The notes: generated by a model not told the origin, from the sequence alone. A DNA stretch of 64,000 nt from ECT2AJA-044 sp965262845 (GCA_965262845.1 CBDHFX010000002.1:1736001-1800000), one strand, 5' to 3'. Positions 8,793-17,620 are shown, numbered from the stretch's first letter. A program made the numbers and translations.

Positions 8793-9242
8793 TTAGAGCA
8801 GGTTTACAGATCCACCCTTTTCCTCAATAGCTGCTTTGGCTGAGGCAGATGTTTTATGTGCGGAAACATGGAGTTTTGCTTCAATGGCCCCGCGACCAAG
8901 AATTTTAATTTTGTCATTCTTGCTGGCGAATCCATTTGAGATGAATGTATCCGGGTTCACTTCATCCGTAATCTTCTTATCGTCCACCAGCTTTTGCAAG
9001 GTGTCCAGGTTAATGGCTACGTATTCAACGCGATTTGGGTTTTTGAAGCCAAACTTGGGGATACGGCGTTGAAGTGGCATTTGTCCTCCTTCAAACCCGA
9101 TCTTTTTCGAGTAGCCTGAGCGGGATTTTGCACCTTTGTGGCCACGTCCGGAAGTTCCGCCCTTCTTGCTTCCCTCTCCGCGGCCTATCCGGCTTCTCTT
9201 TTTTGCTGACCCTTTCGCAGGTTGCAGATTACTTAAGTCCAT
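8793..9242 (-). CDS. rplO: 50S ribosomal protein L15
   Basis: 149 residues from the preferred start MDLSNLQPAKGSAKKRSRIG; an in-frame ATG two codons upstream (9248) is less likely. The Gly/Lys-rich N-terminal extension threads into 23S rRNA (GRGEGSKKGGTSGRGHKGAK, SRSGYSKKIGFEGGQMPLQR). Precedes secY by 9 bases. Confidence 0.95.
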   Translation of the reverse strand: MDLSNLQPAKGSAKKRSRIGRGEGSKKGGTSGRGHKGAKSRSGYSKKIGFEGGQMPLQRRIPKFGFKNPNRVEYVAINLDTLQKLVDDKKITDEVNPDTFISNGFASKNDKIKILGRGAIEAKLHVSAHKTSASAKAAIEEKGGSVNLL

Positions 9243-9272
9243 ACCCATTATGATATTCCAGTTATCACCAGA

Positions 9273-9449
9273 TCAATCAATGATCTCCACCAGGTGATCC
9301 ACCTTAGCAACCATACCGCGAATTTGAGGGGTATCGTTGTGTTCAACCACCTGATCTATTTTTTTTAACCCCAAAGCTACCATCGTCTCCTTCTGACGCT
9401 TGAGGCGATTGATAACACTCTTTACTTGCTTAATCCTAATTGTTGCCAT
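9273..9449 (-). CDS. rpmD: 50S ribosomal protein L30
   Basis: 58-residue gene read directly from the gap between rpsE and rplO. The protein starts MATIRIKQVKSVINRLKRQK, contains ETMVALGLKKID and DTPQIRGMVAKVDHLVEI, the conserved L30 pattern. It ends with TGA at 9275-9273, 30 bases before rplO. Confidence 0.95.
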   Translation of the reverse strand: MATIRIKQVKSVINRLKRQKETMVALGLKKIDQVVEHNDTPQIRGMVAKVDHLVEIID

Positions 9450-9461
9450 TTTCCAGACTGA

Positions 9462-9986
9462 TTAACCATTAAATACTTTCTTAACAGAAACTCCTCGCTG
9501 GGCAGCAACTGCATTGGCATCACGAAGGTTCAGAAGGGCATCCATAGTGGCTTTCACAGCATTGTGCGGATTCGATGAACCCTTTGACTTTGCCAATACA
9601 TCGTGAACGCCAACGGCTTCAAGAACAGCACGCATTGCACCGCCTGCAATAACTCCGGTACCATTCGCAGCCGGACGAATAAATACCCGAGCTCCACCGA
9701 ACTTCCCCTCCTGGGCGTGAGGAATGGTTCCCTTCACCAGTGGGATCCGAACCAAATTCTTCTTCGCATCTTCAATCCCCTTAGTGATCGCTTCAGACAC
9801 TTCTTTCGATTTACCCAGACCGATCCCTGCCACGCCATTTTCATCCCCAACGACTATGATCGCAGAAAAGCCAAATGTCCTGCCCCCTTTGGTTACTTTG
9901 GTAACACGCTGGATCCCAACCAACCGGTCCTTCAAGTCAATACCGGCCGGTTTTACCCGCTGAATGTTCCTGTACTCTGTTAGCAT
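9462..9986 (-). CDS. rpsE: 30S ribosomal protein S5
   Basis: 174 residues. The double-stranded RNA-binding-like N-domain (LKDRLVGIQRVTKVTKGGRT, FGFSAIIVVGDENGVAGIGL) precedes the C-domain with RPAANGTGVIAGGAMRAVLE and AKSKGSSNPHNAVKATMDAL. Contributes to decoding accuracy and the mRNA entry tunnel. Lies 7 bases after rplR. Confidence 0.97.
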   Translation of the reverse strand: MLTEYRNIQRVKPAGIDLKDRLVGIQRVTKVTKGGRTFGFSAIIVVGDENGVAGIGLGKSKEVSEAITKGIEDAKKNLVRIPLVKGTIPHAQEGKFGGARVFIRPAANGTGVIAGGAMRAVLEAVGVHDVLAKSKGSSNPHNAVKATMDALLNLRDANAVAAQRGVSVKKVFNG

Positions 9987-9993
9987 ATCTTTT

Positions 9994-10347
9994 TTAAAAT
10001 TTTAACCCGCCTTCACGGGCGCCTTCTGCCAATTGCCTTACACGACCGTGGTATAAGTAACCGTTTCGATCGAAGCTACATCTCTCAATGCCTTTTTCGA
10101 CTGCCCTGGCAGCTATAGCTTTACCCACTTCGTAGGCAACTTCACTCTTGGTACCTTCAACTTTTATCTCCTTTTGCAATGATGACGCACTTACGATAGT
10201 CTCTCCCGTAAGATCATTGATCAGTTGCGCATAGATCTCCTTATTCGAACGGAATACTGAGAGCCTCGGGCGATCATCGGTACCAGCAATTTTCTTGCGA
10301 ACACGCGTCTTAATGCGTTGCCTTCTTTCGGATTTTGTTAATGCCAT
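9994..10347 (-). CDS. rplR: 50S ribosomal protein L18
   Basis: 117 residues, binds 5S rRNA. Typical motifs are RPRLSVFRSNKEIYAQLIND, AYEVGKAIAARAVEKGIE and the end CSFDRNGYLYHGRVRQLAEG. Gap of 16 bases from rplF. Confidence 0.97.
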   Translation of the reverse strand: MALTKSERRQRIKTRVRKKIAGTDDRPRLSVFRSNKEIYAQLINDLTGETIVSASSLQKEIKVEGTKSEVAYEVGKAIAARAVEKGIERCSFDRNGYLYHGRVRQLAEGAREGGLKF

Positions 10348-10363
10348 AATACTTACCTCCAGG

Positions 10364-10912
10364 TTAACCAGCAGTTTTTCCTGCTTTACGACGAATATGT
10401 TCTCCGGTAAGGCGAACTCCCTTTCCTTTGTACGGTTCAGGCTTGCGGAAAGAACGGATCTTAGCCGCTACCATGCCCAGGAGCTGATTATCGTGAGACG
10501 AGAGGATCACCTGCGGATTTTGTCCTTTCTCAGCTTTGGTCTCCACTTTGACATCCGCAGGGATCTCGAAAACGATATTGTGGCTGAACCCAAGAGACAA
10601 ATCCAGTTTTTGACCGTTATTGACTGCACGATAACCTACACCCACTAGCTCAAGAGATTTGGTGAAACCTTCCGTGACCCCTTTAACCATGTTGTTGATC
10701 AGCGCACGGTTGGTGCCATGAAGGGCTTTCAATTGCTTGGAGTCGTTTTTACGGGTAACTTCCAAAATTGCATTGTCCACTTTTATGGAGATGTCCTTAT
10801 TTACCTCATGGGTCAATTCACCTTTCGGCCCTTTTACAGTAACCGATTGTCCGTCTATCTTGACCTTGACTTCTTTTGGAATTTCAATCGGATTTTTTCC
10901 AATACGCGACAT
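10364..10912 (-). CDS. rplF: 50S ribosomal protein L6
   Basis: 182 residues from the ATG at 10912 (MSRIGKNPIEIPKEVKVKID). The frame stays open 18 codons further upstream to 10966, but that would overlap rpsH and does not look like L6. Two L6 domains; the second carries NQLLGMVAAKIRSFRKPEPY and KGKGVRLTGEHIRRKAGKTA. Located near the factor-binding site of the large subunit. Confidence 0.95.
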   Translation of the reverse strand: MSRIGKNPIEIPKEVKVKIDGQSVTVKGPKGELTHEVNKDISIKVDNAILEVTRKNDSKQLKALHGTNRALINNMVKGVTEGFTKSLELVGVGYRAVNNGQKLDLSLGFSHNIVFEIPADVKVETKAEKGQNPQVILSSHDNQLLGMVAAKIRSFRKPEPYKGKGVRLTGEHIRRKAGKTAG

Positions 10913-10931
10913 CCTTTTTGGCTTTTTCCAA

Positions 10932-11330
10932 TTAATAAACGTAACAAAGTATTTCGCCACCAACATTCTCCTGACGTGCCTTCTTGTCCGTCATCACGCC
11001 GCTTGAGGTGGACACGATAGCAACGCCCAGTCCATTCAATACGGAAGGCATCTTCCTGGCATTACTGTATTGGCGAAGACCTGGGCGGCTTATGCGTTCA
11101 ATCTTCTTGATTGCCGGCAATTTGGTCTTCGCATTGTATTTCAATGCCACGCGAAGAATTCCTTGCTTATTATCCTCTTCTATTTTGTAATCACGGATGT
11201 ATCCCTGATCTTTCAGGATCCTGGCCATCTCCGCTTTGATCTTTGAAGAAGGCACATCAACCACCTTGTGGCCAGCTAAAAGCGCATTACGCATTCGGGT
11301 CAAAAAATCTGCGATTGGATCTGTTGTCAT
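10932..11330 (-). CDS. rpsH: 30S ribosomal protein S8
   Basis: 132 residues, central-domain 16S rRNA binder and often translational repressor of the spc operon. Begins MTTDPIADFLTRMRNALLAG, contains ISRPGLRQYSNARKMPSVLN and ends STSSGVMTDKKARQENVGGE followed by ILCYVY. Lies 19 bases after rpsN. Confidence 0.97.
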   Translation of the reverse strand: MTTDPIADFLTRMRNALLAGHKVVDVPSSKIKAEMARILKDQGYIRDYKIEEDNKQGILRVALKYNAKTKLPAIKKIERISRPGLRQYSNARKMPSVLNGLGVAIVSTSSGVMTDKKARQENVGGEILCYVY

Positions 11331-11349
11331 CTCTTCTAAACCTCTTTAA

Positions 11350-11619
11350 TTACCAGCTAGCCTTTTTAACTCCCGGGATCAGACCTTGATTTGCCATTTC
11401 ACGGAAAGTGATACGTGAAATTCCGAATTGACGCAAATATCCTTTCGGACGCCCTGTCAATTTACATCGGTTATGCAAGCGAACCGGCGAAGCGTTTTTC
11501 GGAAGCTTTTGCAATCCTTCGTAATCACCTGCAGCTTTCAAAGCTGCACGCTTTTCTGCATATTTATCAACAAGTGTCTGACGTTTGCGCTCACGCGCTT
11601 TCATTGATTCCTTGGCCAT
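11350..11619 (-). CDS. rpsN: 30S ribosomal protein S14 (zinc-free form)
   Basis: 89 residues, start MAKESMKARERKRQTLVDKY. Only one cysteine is present (NRCKLTGRPKGYLRQFGISR), so it is the longer zinc-independent S14 type and not the CxxC form. Contains the hallmark GRPKGYLRQFGISR and ends PGVKKASW. Three bases separate the rplE stop from its start. Confidence 0.96.
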   Translation of the reverse strand: MAKESMKARERKRQTLVDKYAEKRAALKAAGDYEGLQKLPKNASPVRLHNRCKLTGRPKGYLRQFGISRITFREMANQGLIPGVKKASW

Positions 11620-11622
11620 CTT

Positions 11623-12171
11623 TTACTTTTTAAAGGGAATTCCAAATTCTGTAAGCAAAGCCTTTCCCTCGGCATCTGTCTCAGCAGAGGTCACGAAGGT
11701 GATGTCCATTCCTGTAATATGGTCCACTTTATCAATATCGATTTCCGGAAATATGATCTGTTCCGTAATCCCCAGATTGCAGTTACCACGGCCATCAAAA
11801 CCATTGCCTACTCCACGGAAATCCCGAATACGGGGCAATGCAGCAACGATCAAACGCTCCAAAAACTCATACATCCGATCTCCACGTAAAGTGACGCGAG
11901 CCCCGATCGGCATGCCTTTCCTCAACTTGAAGTTACTAATGTCCTTCTTCGACTTCGTTGCAACAGCTTTCTGTCCGGCAATCAACGTTATCTCCTTCAA
12001 AGCAGATTCGATCAACCGTTTGTCGGCAACTGCCTCACCAACACCCTGGCTCAATACAATTTTGTTCAACTTTGGTACACGCATAAGATTGGTGTAACCA
12101 AACTGCCTGGCCAACGCAGGAACGACTCGTTCGCTGTACTCGGTTTTTAATCTCGGTTTGTAGTTATTCAT
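11623..12171 (-). CDS. rplE: 50S ribosomal protein L5
   Basis: 182 residues, 5S rRNA binder at the central protuberance, contacting P-site tRNA. Motifs: RVPKLNKIVLSQGVGEAVAD, KLRKGMPIGARVTLRGDRMY, LPRIRDFRGVGNGFDGRGN. Its first four bases overlap the end of rplX (ATGA), indicating coupled translation. Confidence 0.97.
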   Translation of the reverse strand: MNNYKPRLKTEYSERVVPALARQFGYTNLMRVPKLNKIVLSQGVGEAVADKRLIESALKEITLIAGQKAVATKSKKDISNFKLRKGMPIGARVTLRGDRMYEFLERLIVAALPRIRDFRGVGNGFDGRGNCNLGITEQIIFPEIDIDKVDHITGMDITFVTSAETDAEGKALLTEFGIPFKK

Positions 12172-12488
12172 TTTAATACCTCCCCGGATATTTTAGAATA
12201 TCTTTCCAGTTTACCCTCATCATTCACACGGCGCCCAATACGGGTAGGATCACCTGACTTAGGGTCCAAAACCATGAGGTTTGAAATATGGATCGGTGCC
12301 TCTTTTTCGGTTCTCCCTCCCTGAGGATTTACTGAGCCTGGCTTCACATGTTTTGTTACTAGGTTTACACCCTCAACGATGGCTCGGGATCTTGCCGGAA
12401 ATACTTCCAACACTTTTCCTTGCTCTCCCTTATACTCTCCAGCGATTACCTGTACGCTGTCTCCTTTTTTCAAATGAAGCTTAGCCAT
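12168..12488 (-). CDS. rplX: 50S ribosomal protein L24
   Basis: 106 residues from MAKLHLKKGDSVQVIAGEYK; an ATG two codons upstream (12494) is in frame. The KOW motif is the GDSVQVIAGEYKGEQGKVLE stretch. Early assembly protein of the large subunit. Overlaps rplE by four bases. Confidence 0.95.
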   Translation of the reverse strand: MAKLHLKKGDSVQVIAGEYKGEQGKVLEVFPARSRAIVEGVNLVTKHVKPGSVNPQGGRTEKEAPIHISNLMVLDPKSGDPTRIGRRVNDEGKLERYSKISGEVLK

Positions 12489-12500
12489 TCCCATTCCTTT

Positions 12501-12869
12501 TTACAATACCTCCGGAGCAAGTGAAACGATTTTCATGTATTGCTTATCGCGCAATTCACGTGCCACCGGTCCAAACACGCGTGTTCCGCGCATTTCCCCC
12601 GTAGCGTTCAGCAGAACACATGCGTTATCGTCGAAACGAATATAGGACCCGTCAGGACGGCGTATTTCTTTTTTCGTACGAACTACAACAGCACGTGAAA
12701 CCTGTCCTTTTTTGACGCTACCTGAAGGAAGAGCGTCCTTGATGGTCACAACAACGTTATCCCCAACCGAAGCATAACGACGTTTGGTCCCTCCCAGAAC
12801 ACGGATTACGAGTACTTCCCGCGCTCCTGTATTATCCGCAACTTTTAGACGTGACTCTTGCTGTAGCAT
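12501..12869 (-). CDS. rplN: 50S ribosomal protein L14
   Basis: 122 residues; starts MLQQESRLKVADNTGAREVL, contains RRYASVGDNVVVTIKDALPS and RGTRVFGPVARELRDKQYMK. Interacts with L19 and the silencing factor RsfS in other bacteria. Its start shares one base with the rpsQ stop (TAATG). Confidence 0.97.
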   Translation of the reverse strand: MLQQESRLKVADNTGAREVLVIRVLGGTKRRYASVGDNVVVTIKDALPSGSVKKGQVSRAVVVRTKKEIRRPDGSYIRFDDNACVLLNATGEMRGTRVFGPVARELRDKQYMKIVSLAPEVL

Positions 12870-13129
12870 TATTTTGCTCTTTCCATAATTTCCACCACGC
12901 GCCAGTTTTTGTGCTTGCTCAGCGGACGTGTTTCCATAATTCGCACCGTATCGCCGATGCTACAGTCGTTCTTTTCATCATGAACCATGAATTTGGAAGT
13001 CTTCTTAACAAACTTTCCATACATAGGGTGCTTTACCTTTCGTTCGATCATAACCACAGCGGATTTCTCCATTTTGTTACTGGTTACAATTCCAATACGT
13101 TCCTTTCTTAAGTTTCTTGTTGTTTCCAT
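12869..13129 (-). CDS. rpsQ: 30S ribosomal protein S17
   Basis: 86 residues, OB-fold early assembly protein. Starts METTRNLRKERIGIVTSNKM, contains KHPMYGKFVKKTSKFMVHDE and CSIGDTVRIMETRPLSKHKN. Located 9 bases downstream of rpmC and one-base-overlapping rplN. Confidence 0.97.
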   Translation of the reverse strand: METTRNLRKERIGIVTSNKMEKSAVVMIERKVKHPMYGKFVKKTSKFMVHDEKNDCSIGDTVRIMETRPLSKHKNWRVVEIMERAK

Positions 13130-13138
13130 AAAGCCAAA

Positions 13139-13342
13139 TTAATTGGGGACTTGCCCGGCGTTTCTTTTGATCAGCTCCGTGTTTAGGCGAGCGATCGTTC
13201 TTCTTAATTGACGTAGCTTCATAGGATTCTCCAACTGAGAAACCGCATGGCTCATCCGAAATTCTGCCAAATGATTCCTTTCCTCGCCGATGCGTTCAAT
13301 TAATTCGGCTGTAGACATCTCAATGATTACTGACTGTTTCAT
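13139..13342 (-). CDS. rpmC: 50S ribosomal protein L29
   Basis: 67 residues, two-helix protein near the tunnel exit that forms part of the SRP/trigger factor docking site. Recognised by MSTAELIERIGEERNHLAEF, MSHAVSQLENPMKLRQLRRT and IARLNTELIKR. The start (MKQSVIIEM) overlaps the end of rplP by four bases; an inner Met at residue 9 is possible. Confidence 0.95.
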   Translation of the reverse strand: MKQSVIIEMSTAELIERIGEERNHLAEFRMSHAVSQLENPMKLRQLRRTIARLNTELIKRNAGQVPN

Positions 13343-13773
13343 AACTGGTCATTTATGCTGTACCATTCTCTTCGCATCAGGAACTTAGTTGTGATCGGTA
13401 GTTTTTGCGCGGCGAGACGAAGTGCTTCCTTAGCCACCTCGATCGGCACACCTTCCAATTCAAAAAGAATGCGTCCCGGCTTCACCACAGCTGCCCAGTA
13501 TTCCGGCGCCCCTTTACCTTTTCCCATCCGCACTTCAGCAGGTTTTTTGGTAATCGGTTTATCCGGGAAAATGCGGATCCACAATTGACCCTCACGCTTC
13601 ATATAACGAGTCGCCGCAATACGTGCTGCCTCGATTTGACGAGACGTTATCCATGCTGATTCCAAAGCCTTGATCCCAAAAGACCCAAAAGCCAACTGAT
13701 TTCCACGCTGGGCGTTTCCTTTCATCCGACCTTTCTGGACGCGGCGAAATTTGGTTCTTTTTGGCTGTAACAT
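13339..13773 (-). CDS. rplP: 50S ribosomal protein L16
   Basis: 144 residues. Starts MLQPKRTKFRRVQKGRMKGN, contains ITSRQIEAARIAATRYMKRE, IFPDKPITKKPAEVRMGKGK and GAPEYWAAVVKPGRILFELE. Organises the A-site finger region. Precedes rpmC with a four-base overlap. Confidence 0.97.
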   Translation of the reverse strand: MLQPKRTKFRRVQKGRMKGNAQRGNQLAFGSFGIKALESAWITSRQIEAARIAATRYMKREGQLWIRIFPDKPITKKPAEVRMGKGKGAPEYWAAVVKPGRILFELEGVPIEVAKEALRLAAQKLPITTKFLMRREWYSINDQL

Positions 13774-13785
13774 TTTTGCTGCCCT

Positions 13786-14508
13786 TTATTTTGTCTTTCT
13801 TCTTCTTGCACCAGGGCGACGGCCACTTCCGCCCTGAATCGGCTTTCCAGCTTTCTGACCCAGGACATTAGACAGATCGCGCTTACCATAAACCTCTCCC
13901 TTCATGATCCACACTTTGACACCGAGGCGTCCGTAAGTCGTGTGAGCTTCGACTAAAGCATAATCAATATCTGCACGGAAAGTATGTAATGGGGTGCGAC
14001 CATCCTTGAACATTTCAGTACGCGCCATTTCCGCACCATTCAACCGGCCGCTGATCTGAATCTTAATTCCTTCCGCACCCATTCGCATGGCTGCAGCAAT
14101 TGCCATTTTCGTAGCACGGCGATATGAAATACGTCCTTCAATCTGACGGGCGATACTGGCAGCAACCAGGTAAACATCCAACTCTGGTCGTTTGATCTCG
14201 AAGATGTTGATCTGAACTTCCTTTCTGGTAAGCTTTTTTAATTCTTCCCTAAGCTTGTCAACCTCTTGGCCACCTTTGCCAATGATGATCCCCGGACGAG
14301 CTGTAGTGATGGTTACGGTAACCAGCTTAAGCGTGCGCTCAATGATGATGCGCGAAACGCTGGCTTTTGACAAACGGGCGTAGAGGTAATCACGAATTTT
14401 CTTATCCTCTGCAAGCTTATCTCCATAGCTTTCCCCACCATACCAGTTGGATTCCCAACCGCGGATGATACCTAATCTGTTACCAATTGGATTGGTCTTC
14501 TGTCCCAT
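13786..14508 (-). CDS. rpsC: 30S ribosomal protein S3
   Basis: 240 residues from MGQKTNPIGNRLGIIRGWES. The open frame extends ten codons further upstream (14538) but would overlap rplV, whose stop is at 14513; the inner start gives a normal four-base gap. KH domain with TARPGIIIGKGGQEVDKLRE and the C-domain with SGRLNGAEMARTEMFKDGRT, PLHTFRADIDYALVEAHTTY. Lines the mRNA entry channel. Confidence 0.95.
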   Translation of the reverse strand: MGQKTNPIGNRLGIIRGWESNWYGGESYGDKLAEDKKIRDYLYARLSKASVSRIIIERTLKLVTVTITTARPGIIIGKGGQEVDKLREELKKLTRKEVQINIFEIKRPELDVYLVAASIARQIEGRISYRRATKMAIAAAMRMGAEGIKIQISGRLNGAEMARTEMFKDGRTPLHTFRADIDYALVEAHTTYGRLGVKVWIMKGEVYGKRDLSNVLGQKAGKPIQGGSGRRPGARRRKTK

Positions 14509-14512
14509 TTTT

Positions 14513-14920
14513 TTATTCTTCCGTGTCGCTACGCGCATCCAAAACCATCGTTACGTGATTTGAACGCTTACGAATTCTGTGAGCTCTTCCCTGAGGTGCC
14601 GTTTGGAGTCGTTTCAGCATACGTGCGCTATTTACATATACCTCCTTTATGTAGAGGCCCGATTCAACGTCAAACTTTTCGCCGAACTTCTGTTCCCAGT
14701 TTGTGATCGCACTCTGGAGGAGTTTCTCCATACGCCGGGAAGCCTCCTTGCTGCTGTACTTCAACATGAACAAAGCTTTTTCGGCATTCACTCCGCGGAT
14801 CATATCAGCAACCAACCTCATTTTGCGGGGTGAGGTTGGGCAATTGTGCAATTTTGCAAAGGCCACTTGCCTGTTTGCTTCCTTGCGCGCCTCCGCCATA
14901 TGGTGTTTTCTAGAGCCCAT
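14513..14920 (-). CDS. rplV: 50S ribosomal protein L22
   Basis: About 135 residues from MGSRKHHMAEARKEANRQ; two other in-frame ATGs (14938 and 14899) leave the exact start open. Motifs: HNCPTSPRKMRLVADMIRGV, NAEKALFMLKYSSKEASRRM and the tunnel-constricting hairpin around LKRLQTAPQGRAHRIRKRSN. Mutations in that hairpin give macrolide resistance in other species. Confidence 0.94.
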   Translation of the reverse strand: MGSRKHHMAEARKEANRQVAFAKLHNCPTSPRKMRLVADMIRGVNAEKALFMLKYSSKEASRRMEKLLQSAITNWEQKFGEKFDVESGLYIKEVYVNSARMLKRLQTAPQGRAHRIRKRSNHVTMVLDARSDTEE

Positions 14921-14950
14921 TTCCCATTCTTTTCCCAATCATACCTGCTA

Positions 14951-15232
14951 TTATCGTTTGCCTTTATCTCTTTTATTCCCTGCGTGGCCACGGAAGGTGC
15001 GCGTCAGAGCAAACTCTCCCAACTTGTGCCCTACCATATTCTCTGTTATATATACAGGAACAAACTGACGGCCATTGTGTACCGCGATGGTCAATCCAAC
15101 AAAGTCCGGAGTGATCATGGACGCTCTTGACCAGGTTTTGATCACGCCCTTTTTAGCACTTTTAGCCTGAGTCAGTACTTCACGCTCAAGCTTATAGTGT
15201 ACGTACGGGCCTTTCTTTAATGATCTTGCCAT
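14951..15232 (-). CDS. rpsS: 30S ribosomal protein S19
   Basis: 93 residues. Starts MARSLKKGPYVHYKLEREVL, contains WSRASMITPDFVGLTIAVHN and GRQFVPVYITENMVGHKLGE, FALTRTFRGHAGNK. Head protein near the A-site finger. Lies eight bases after rplB. Confidence 0.97.
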   Translation of the reverse strand: MARSLKKGPYVHYKLEREVLTQAKSAKKGVIKTWSRASMITPDFVGLTIAVHNGRQFVPVYITENMVGHKLGEFALTRTFRGHAGNKRDKGKR

Positions 15233-15240
15233 GATTCCCC

Positions 15241-16065
15241 TTATTTTCTCCTCCGTTCAATGATGTAGCGATTACTCGCCTTTTTCCTGGCACGGGTTCT
15301 GAATCCTTTGGCCGGAACACCGTTGCGTGAGCGCGGGTGTCCTCCCGCCTGACGCCCTTCGCCACCACCCATTGGATGATCAACCGGGTTCATTGCCACA
15401 CCACGTGTACGCGGACGGCGACCCAGCCAACGCTTACGGCCTGCTTTTCCGAGTCGTTCCAATGCATGATCACTGTTTGATACCACGCCGATGGTTGCCA
15501 AACAGGTCACCAAAATCATGCGCGTCTCGCCAGAGGGCATTTTCAAAACTGCGTAACGTCCTTCCCGTGCCACTAGCTGGGCATAAGTACCGGCACTACG
15601 GGCCATTATTCCACCTTGTCCCGGACGCAATTCAATGTTATGTACAATGGTGCCGAGCGGAATATCATTCAGGCACATCGCATTGCCCACATCCACCGAA
15701 GCTCCCTTACCTGACATGACCCTCTGGCCAACTGCCAATCCATCCGGAGCGAGAATATAGCGCTTTTCACCATCTGCATAGTGAACCAAAGCAATACGGG
15801 CACTGCGGTTCGGGTCGTATTCAACTGACGCTACGGTTCCCGGTACTCCAAACTTATCCCGCTTGAAATCAACCGCTCTGTAACGACGTTTGTGACCACC
15901 ACCTACGTAGCGCATCGTCATCTTACCGGTGTTATTCCGACCACCGGATTTGGTCTTTCCTTTGGTCAGCCTTTTTTCCGGTTTATCGGTCGTTACGTTC
16001 TCATAGTTATTGGCAAATCGAAAACGCTGTCCCGGAGTAGTCGGCCTAAGTCTCTTTACAGCCAT
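15241..16065 (-). CDS. rplB: 50S ribosomal protein L2
   Basis: 274 residues from MAVKRLRPTTPGQRFRFANN; an ATG two codons upstream is in frame. OB and SH3-like domains followed by the peptidyl-transferase-facing C-terminus with GVAMNPVDHPMGGGEGRQAG and GHPRSRNGVPAKGFRTRARK. The conserved His in NPVDHPMGGGEG is present. Confidence 0.96.
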   Translation of the reverse strand: MAVKRLRPTTPGQRFRFANNYENVTTDKPEKRLTKGKTKSGGRNNTGKMTMRYVGGGHKRRYRAVDFKRDKFGVPGTVASVEYDPNRSARIALVHYADGEKRYILAPDGLAVGQRVMSGKGASVDVGNAMCLNDIPLGTIVHNIELRPGQGGIMARSAGTYAQLVAREGRYAVLKMPSGETRMILVTCLATIGVVSNSDHALERLGKAGRKRWLGRRPRTRGVAMNPVDHPMGGGEGRQAGGHPRSRNGVPAKGFRTRARKKASNRYIIERRRK

Positions 16066-16074
16066 CGTCAATTA

Positions 16075-16365
16075 TTATATGCTACTATAAAAATCGATCA
16101 TAGAGCCTTCAGCTACAGACACGATCGCTTTCTTATATGAATTGGTCCTACCTTCAATTATCCTTCCCTTCGCATAGCGGGACTTGCTTTTCCCATGATA
16201 ATTCAAGGTACGAACACCCGTGACGGACACTTTGTACTTGTTCTCAATCGCTTTCCTGATCGTTAACTTGTTTGCTGTACGGGAAACCAGGAAACCGTAC
16301 TGATTCAGATCTTCTGCAAGACCTGTCATTTTTTCTGTAATAATCGGCTTGATCAACACACTCAT
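16075..16365 (-). CDS. rplW: 50S ribosomal protein L23
   Basis: 96 residues; docking platform for trigger factor and SRP at the tunnel exit. Starts MSVLIKPIITEKMTGLAEDL, with NKLTIRKAIENKYKVSVTGV and YHGKSKSRYAKGRIIEGRTN. The first four bases overlap the end of rplD (ATGA). Confidence 0.96.
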   Translation of the reverse strand: MSVLIKPIITEKMTGLAEDLNQYGFLVSRTANKLTIRKAIENKYKVSVTGVRTLNYHGKSKSRYAKGRIIEGRTNSYKKAIVSVAEGSMIDFYSSI

Positions 16366-17003
16366 GATCTCTGATCGCTTAACAAAACTTCAATTTTCTC
16401 AATTGACCCTTCAGCCAAAATCAACCTGTTTGCACGCAATGTTTTGTATGTGTTTAATTCGGAGGCAGTTATAACCTCAACACCTTGCAAATTCCGGGAG
16501 GACAAATATACGTTTTTATTGCGCTCGGCCAGCACCAGGAGTGTCCTTTCCATTTTAATGCCCAGCGCACTCATGATATCGGCAAAGTCCCGGGTCTTCG
16601 GGGTTTCAAAAAGCAGGTCTTCCAATACCAGGATATGAGCATCCTTAGCCTTATAGCTCAAGGCTGAGGCACGCGCCAAACGCTTCACTTTCCTGTTCAG
16701 CTTAAATCCATAATTACGGGGCTTCGGTCCAAAAACACGGCCACCTCCACGGAAAATCGGCGATTTGATGCTACCGGCACGGGCAGTACCTGTTCCCTTT
16801 TGCTTCTTGATCTTACGGGTGCTTCCGGCGATCTCTCCACGTTCCTTGGCCTTATGCGTTCCCTGACGCTGATTGGCCAGGTACTGCTTAACATCCAGAT
16901 AAATCGCGTGATCGTTCGGTTCTATTCCGAAGATAGAATTGCTCAGGGTAACTTTGCGTCCTGTATCCTTTCCATTCCTGTCCAATACGGCTAAATCCAT
17001 CAC
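16362..17003 (-). CDS. rplD: 50S ribosomal protein L4
   Basis: 213 residues. Motifs: SIFGIEPNDHAIYLDVKQYL, ANQRQGTHKAKERGEIAGST, KQKGTGTARAGSIKSPIFRG, GGRVFGPKPRNYGFKLNRKV. The long loop reaches the exit tunnel. In other bacteria L4 represses the S10 operon; no leader hairpin of that kind was sought in detail. Overlaps rplC and rplW by four bases each. Confidence 0.96.
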   Translation of the reverse strand: MMDLAVLDRNGKDTGRKVTLSNSIFGIEPNDHAIYLDVKQYLANQRQGTHKAKERGEIAGSTRKIKKQKGTGTARAGSIKSPIFRGGGRVFGPKPRNYGFKLNRKVKRLARASALSYKAKDAHILVLEDLLFETPKTRDFADIMSALGIKMERTLLVLAERNKNVYLSSRNLQGVEVITASELNTYKTLRANRLILAEGSIEKIEVLLSDQRS

Positions 17004-17620
17004 TTACGAATGATTAAATAGGAATTCCTTGGTCCGGCAACCGATCCTTTAACCACTATCAGGTTCTTTTCAGGCAACACCTTCAAAACTTCCAGGTTCT
17101 CGATCGTTACCTGTTCATTTCCTTTTTGACCTGCCATGCGCATTCCTTTAAATACACGCGCAGGATAGGAAGCCGCTCCAATAGAGCCCGGAGCACGTTC
17201 GCGGTTATGCTGGCCATGTGTTCGCTGTCCAACGCCGCCGAAACCATGACGTTTGACAACCCCTTGAAATCCCTTTCCCTTTGAGTTGCCGGTAATGTGT
17301 ACATACTCACCTGGCTCAAACATATCCACTGTTATCGTATCACCCAGACTCAATTCCTGTCCGAAGTTTTTTCGGAATTCAACGACTTTCCGCTTTGGAG
17401 TAGCTCCTGCTTTCCTGAAATGCCCGGTTATTGGGGATCCAGCGCTTTTTTCAGAGCGTTCTCCAAAACCGAGCTGGATAGCACTGTAGCCATCTTTTTC
17501 GACGGTTTTTACCTGCGAAACGACGCAAGGACCCGCTTCAATGACCGTACAGGCACGGTTCTTGCCCTGCCCATCAAAAATACTGGTCATTCCGACCTTT
17601 CTGCCAATAATACCCGACAT
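17000..17620 (-). CDS. rplC: 50S ribosomal protein L3
   Basis: 206 residues. Starts MSGIIGRKVGMTSIFDGQGK; contains GNSKGKGFQGVVKRHGFGGV and QRTHGQHNRERAPGSIGAAS, the loop that reaches the peptidyl transferase centre. The Gln in the GQH/QRTHGQ region that is methylated by PrmB in other bacteria is present. Located 20 bases after rpsJ. Confidence 0.97.
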   Translation of the reverse strand: MSGIIGRKVGMTSIFDGQGKNRACTVIEAGPCVVSQVKTVEKDGYSAIQLGFGERSEKSAGSPITGHFRKAGATPKRKVVEFRKNFGQELSLGDTITVDMFEPGEYVHITGNSKGKGFQGVVKRHGFGGVGQRTHGQHNRERAPGSIGAASYPARVFKGMRMAGQKGNEQVTIENLEVLKVLPEKNLIVVKGSVAGPRNSYLIIRK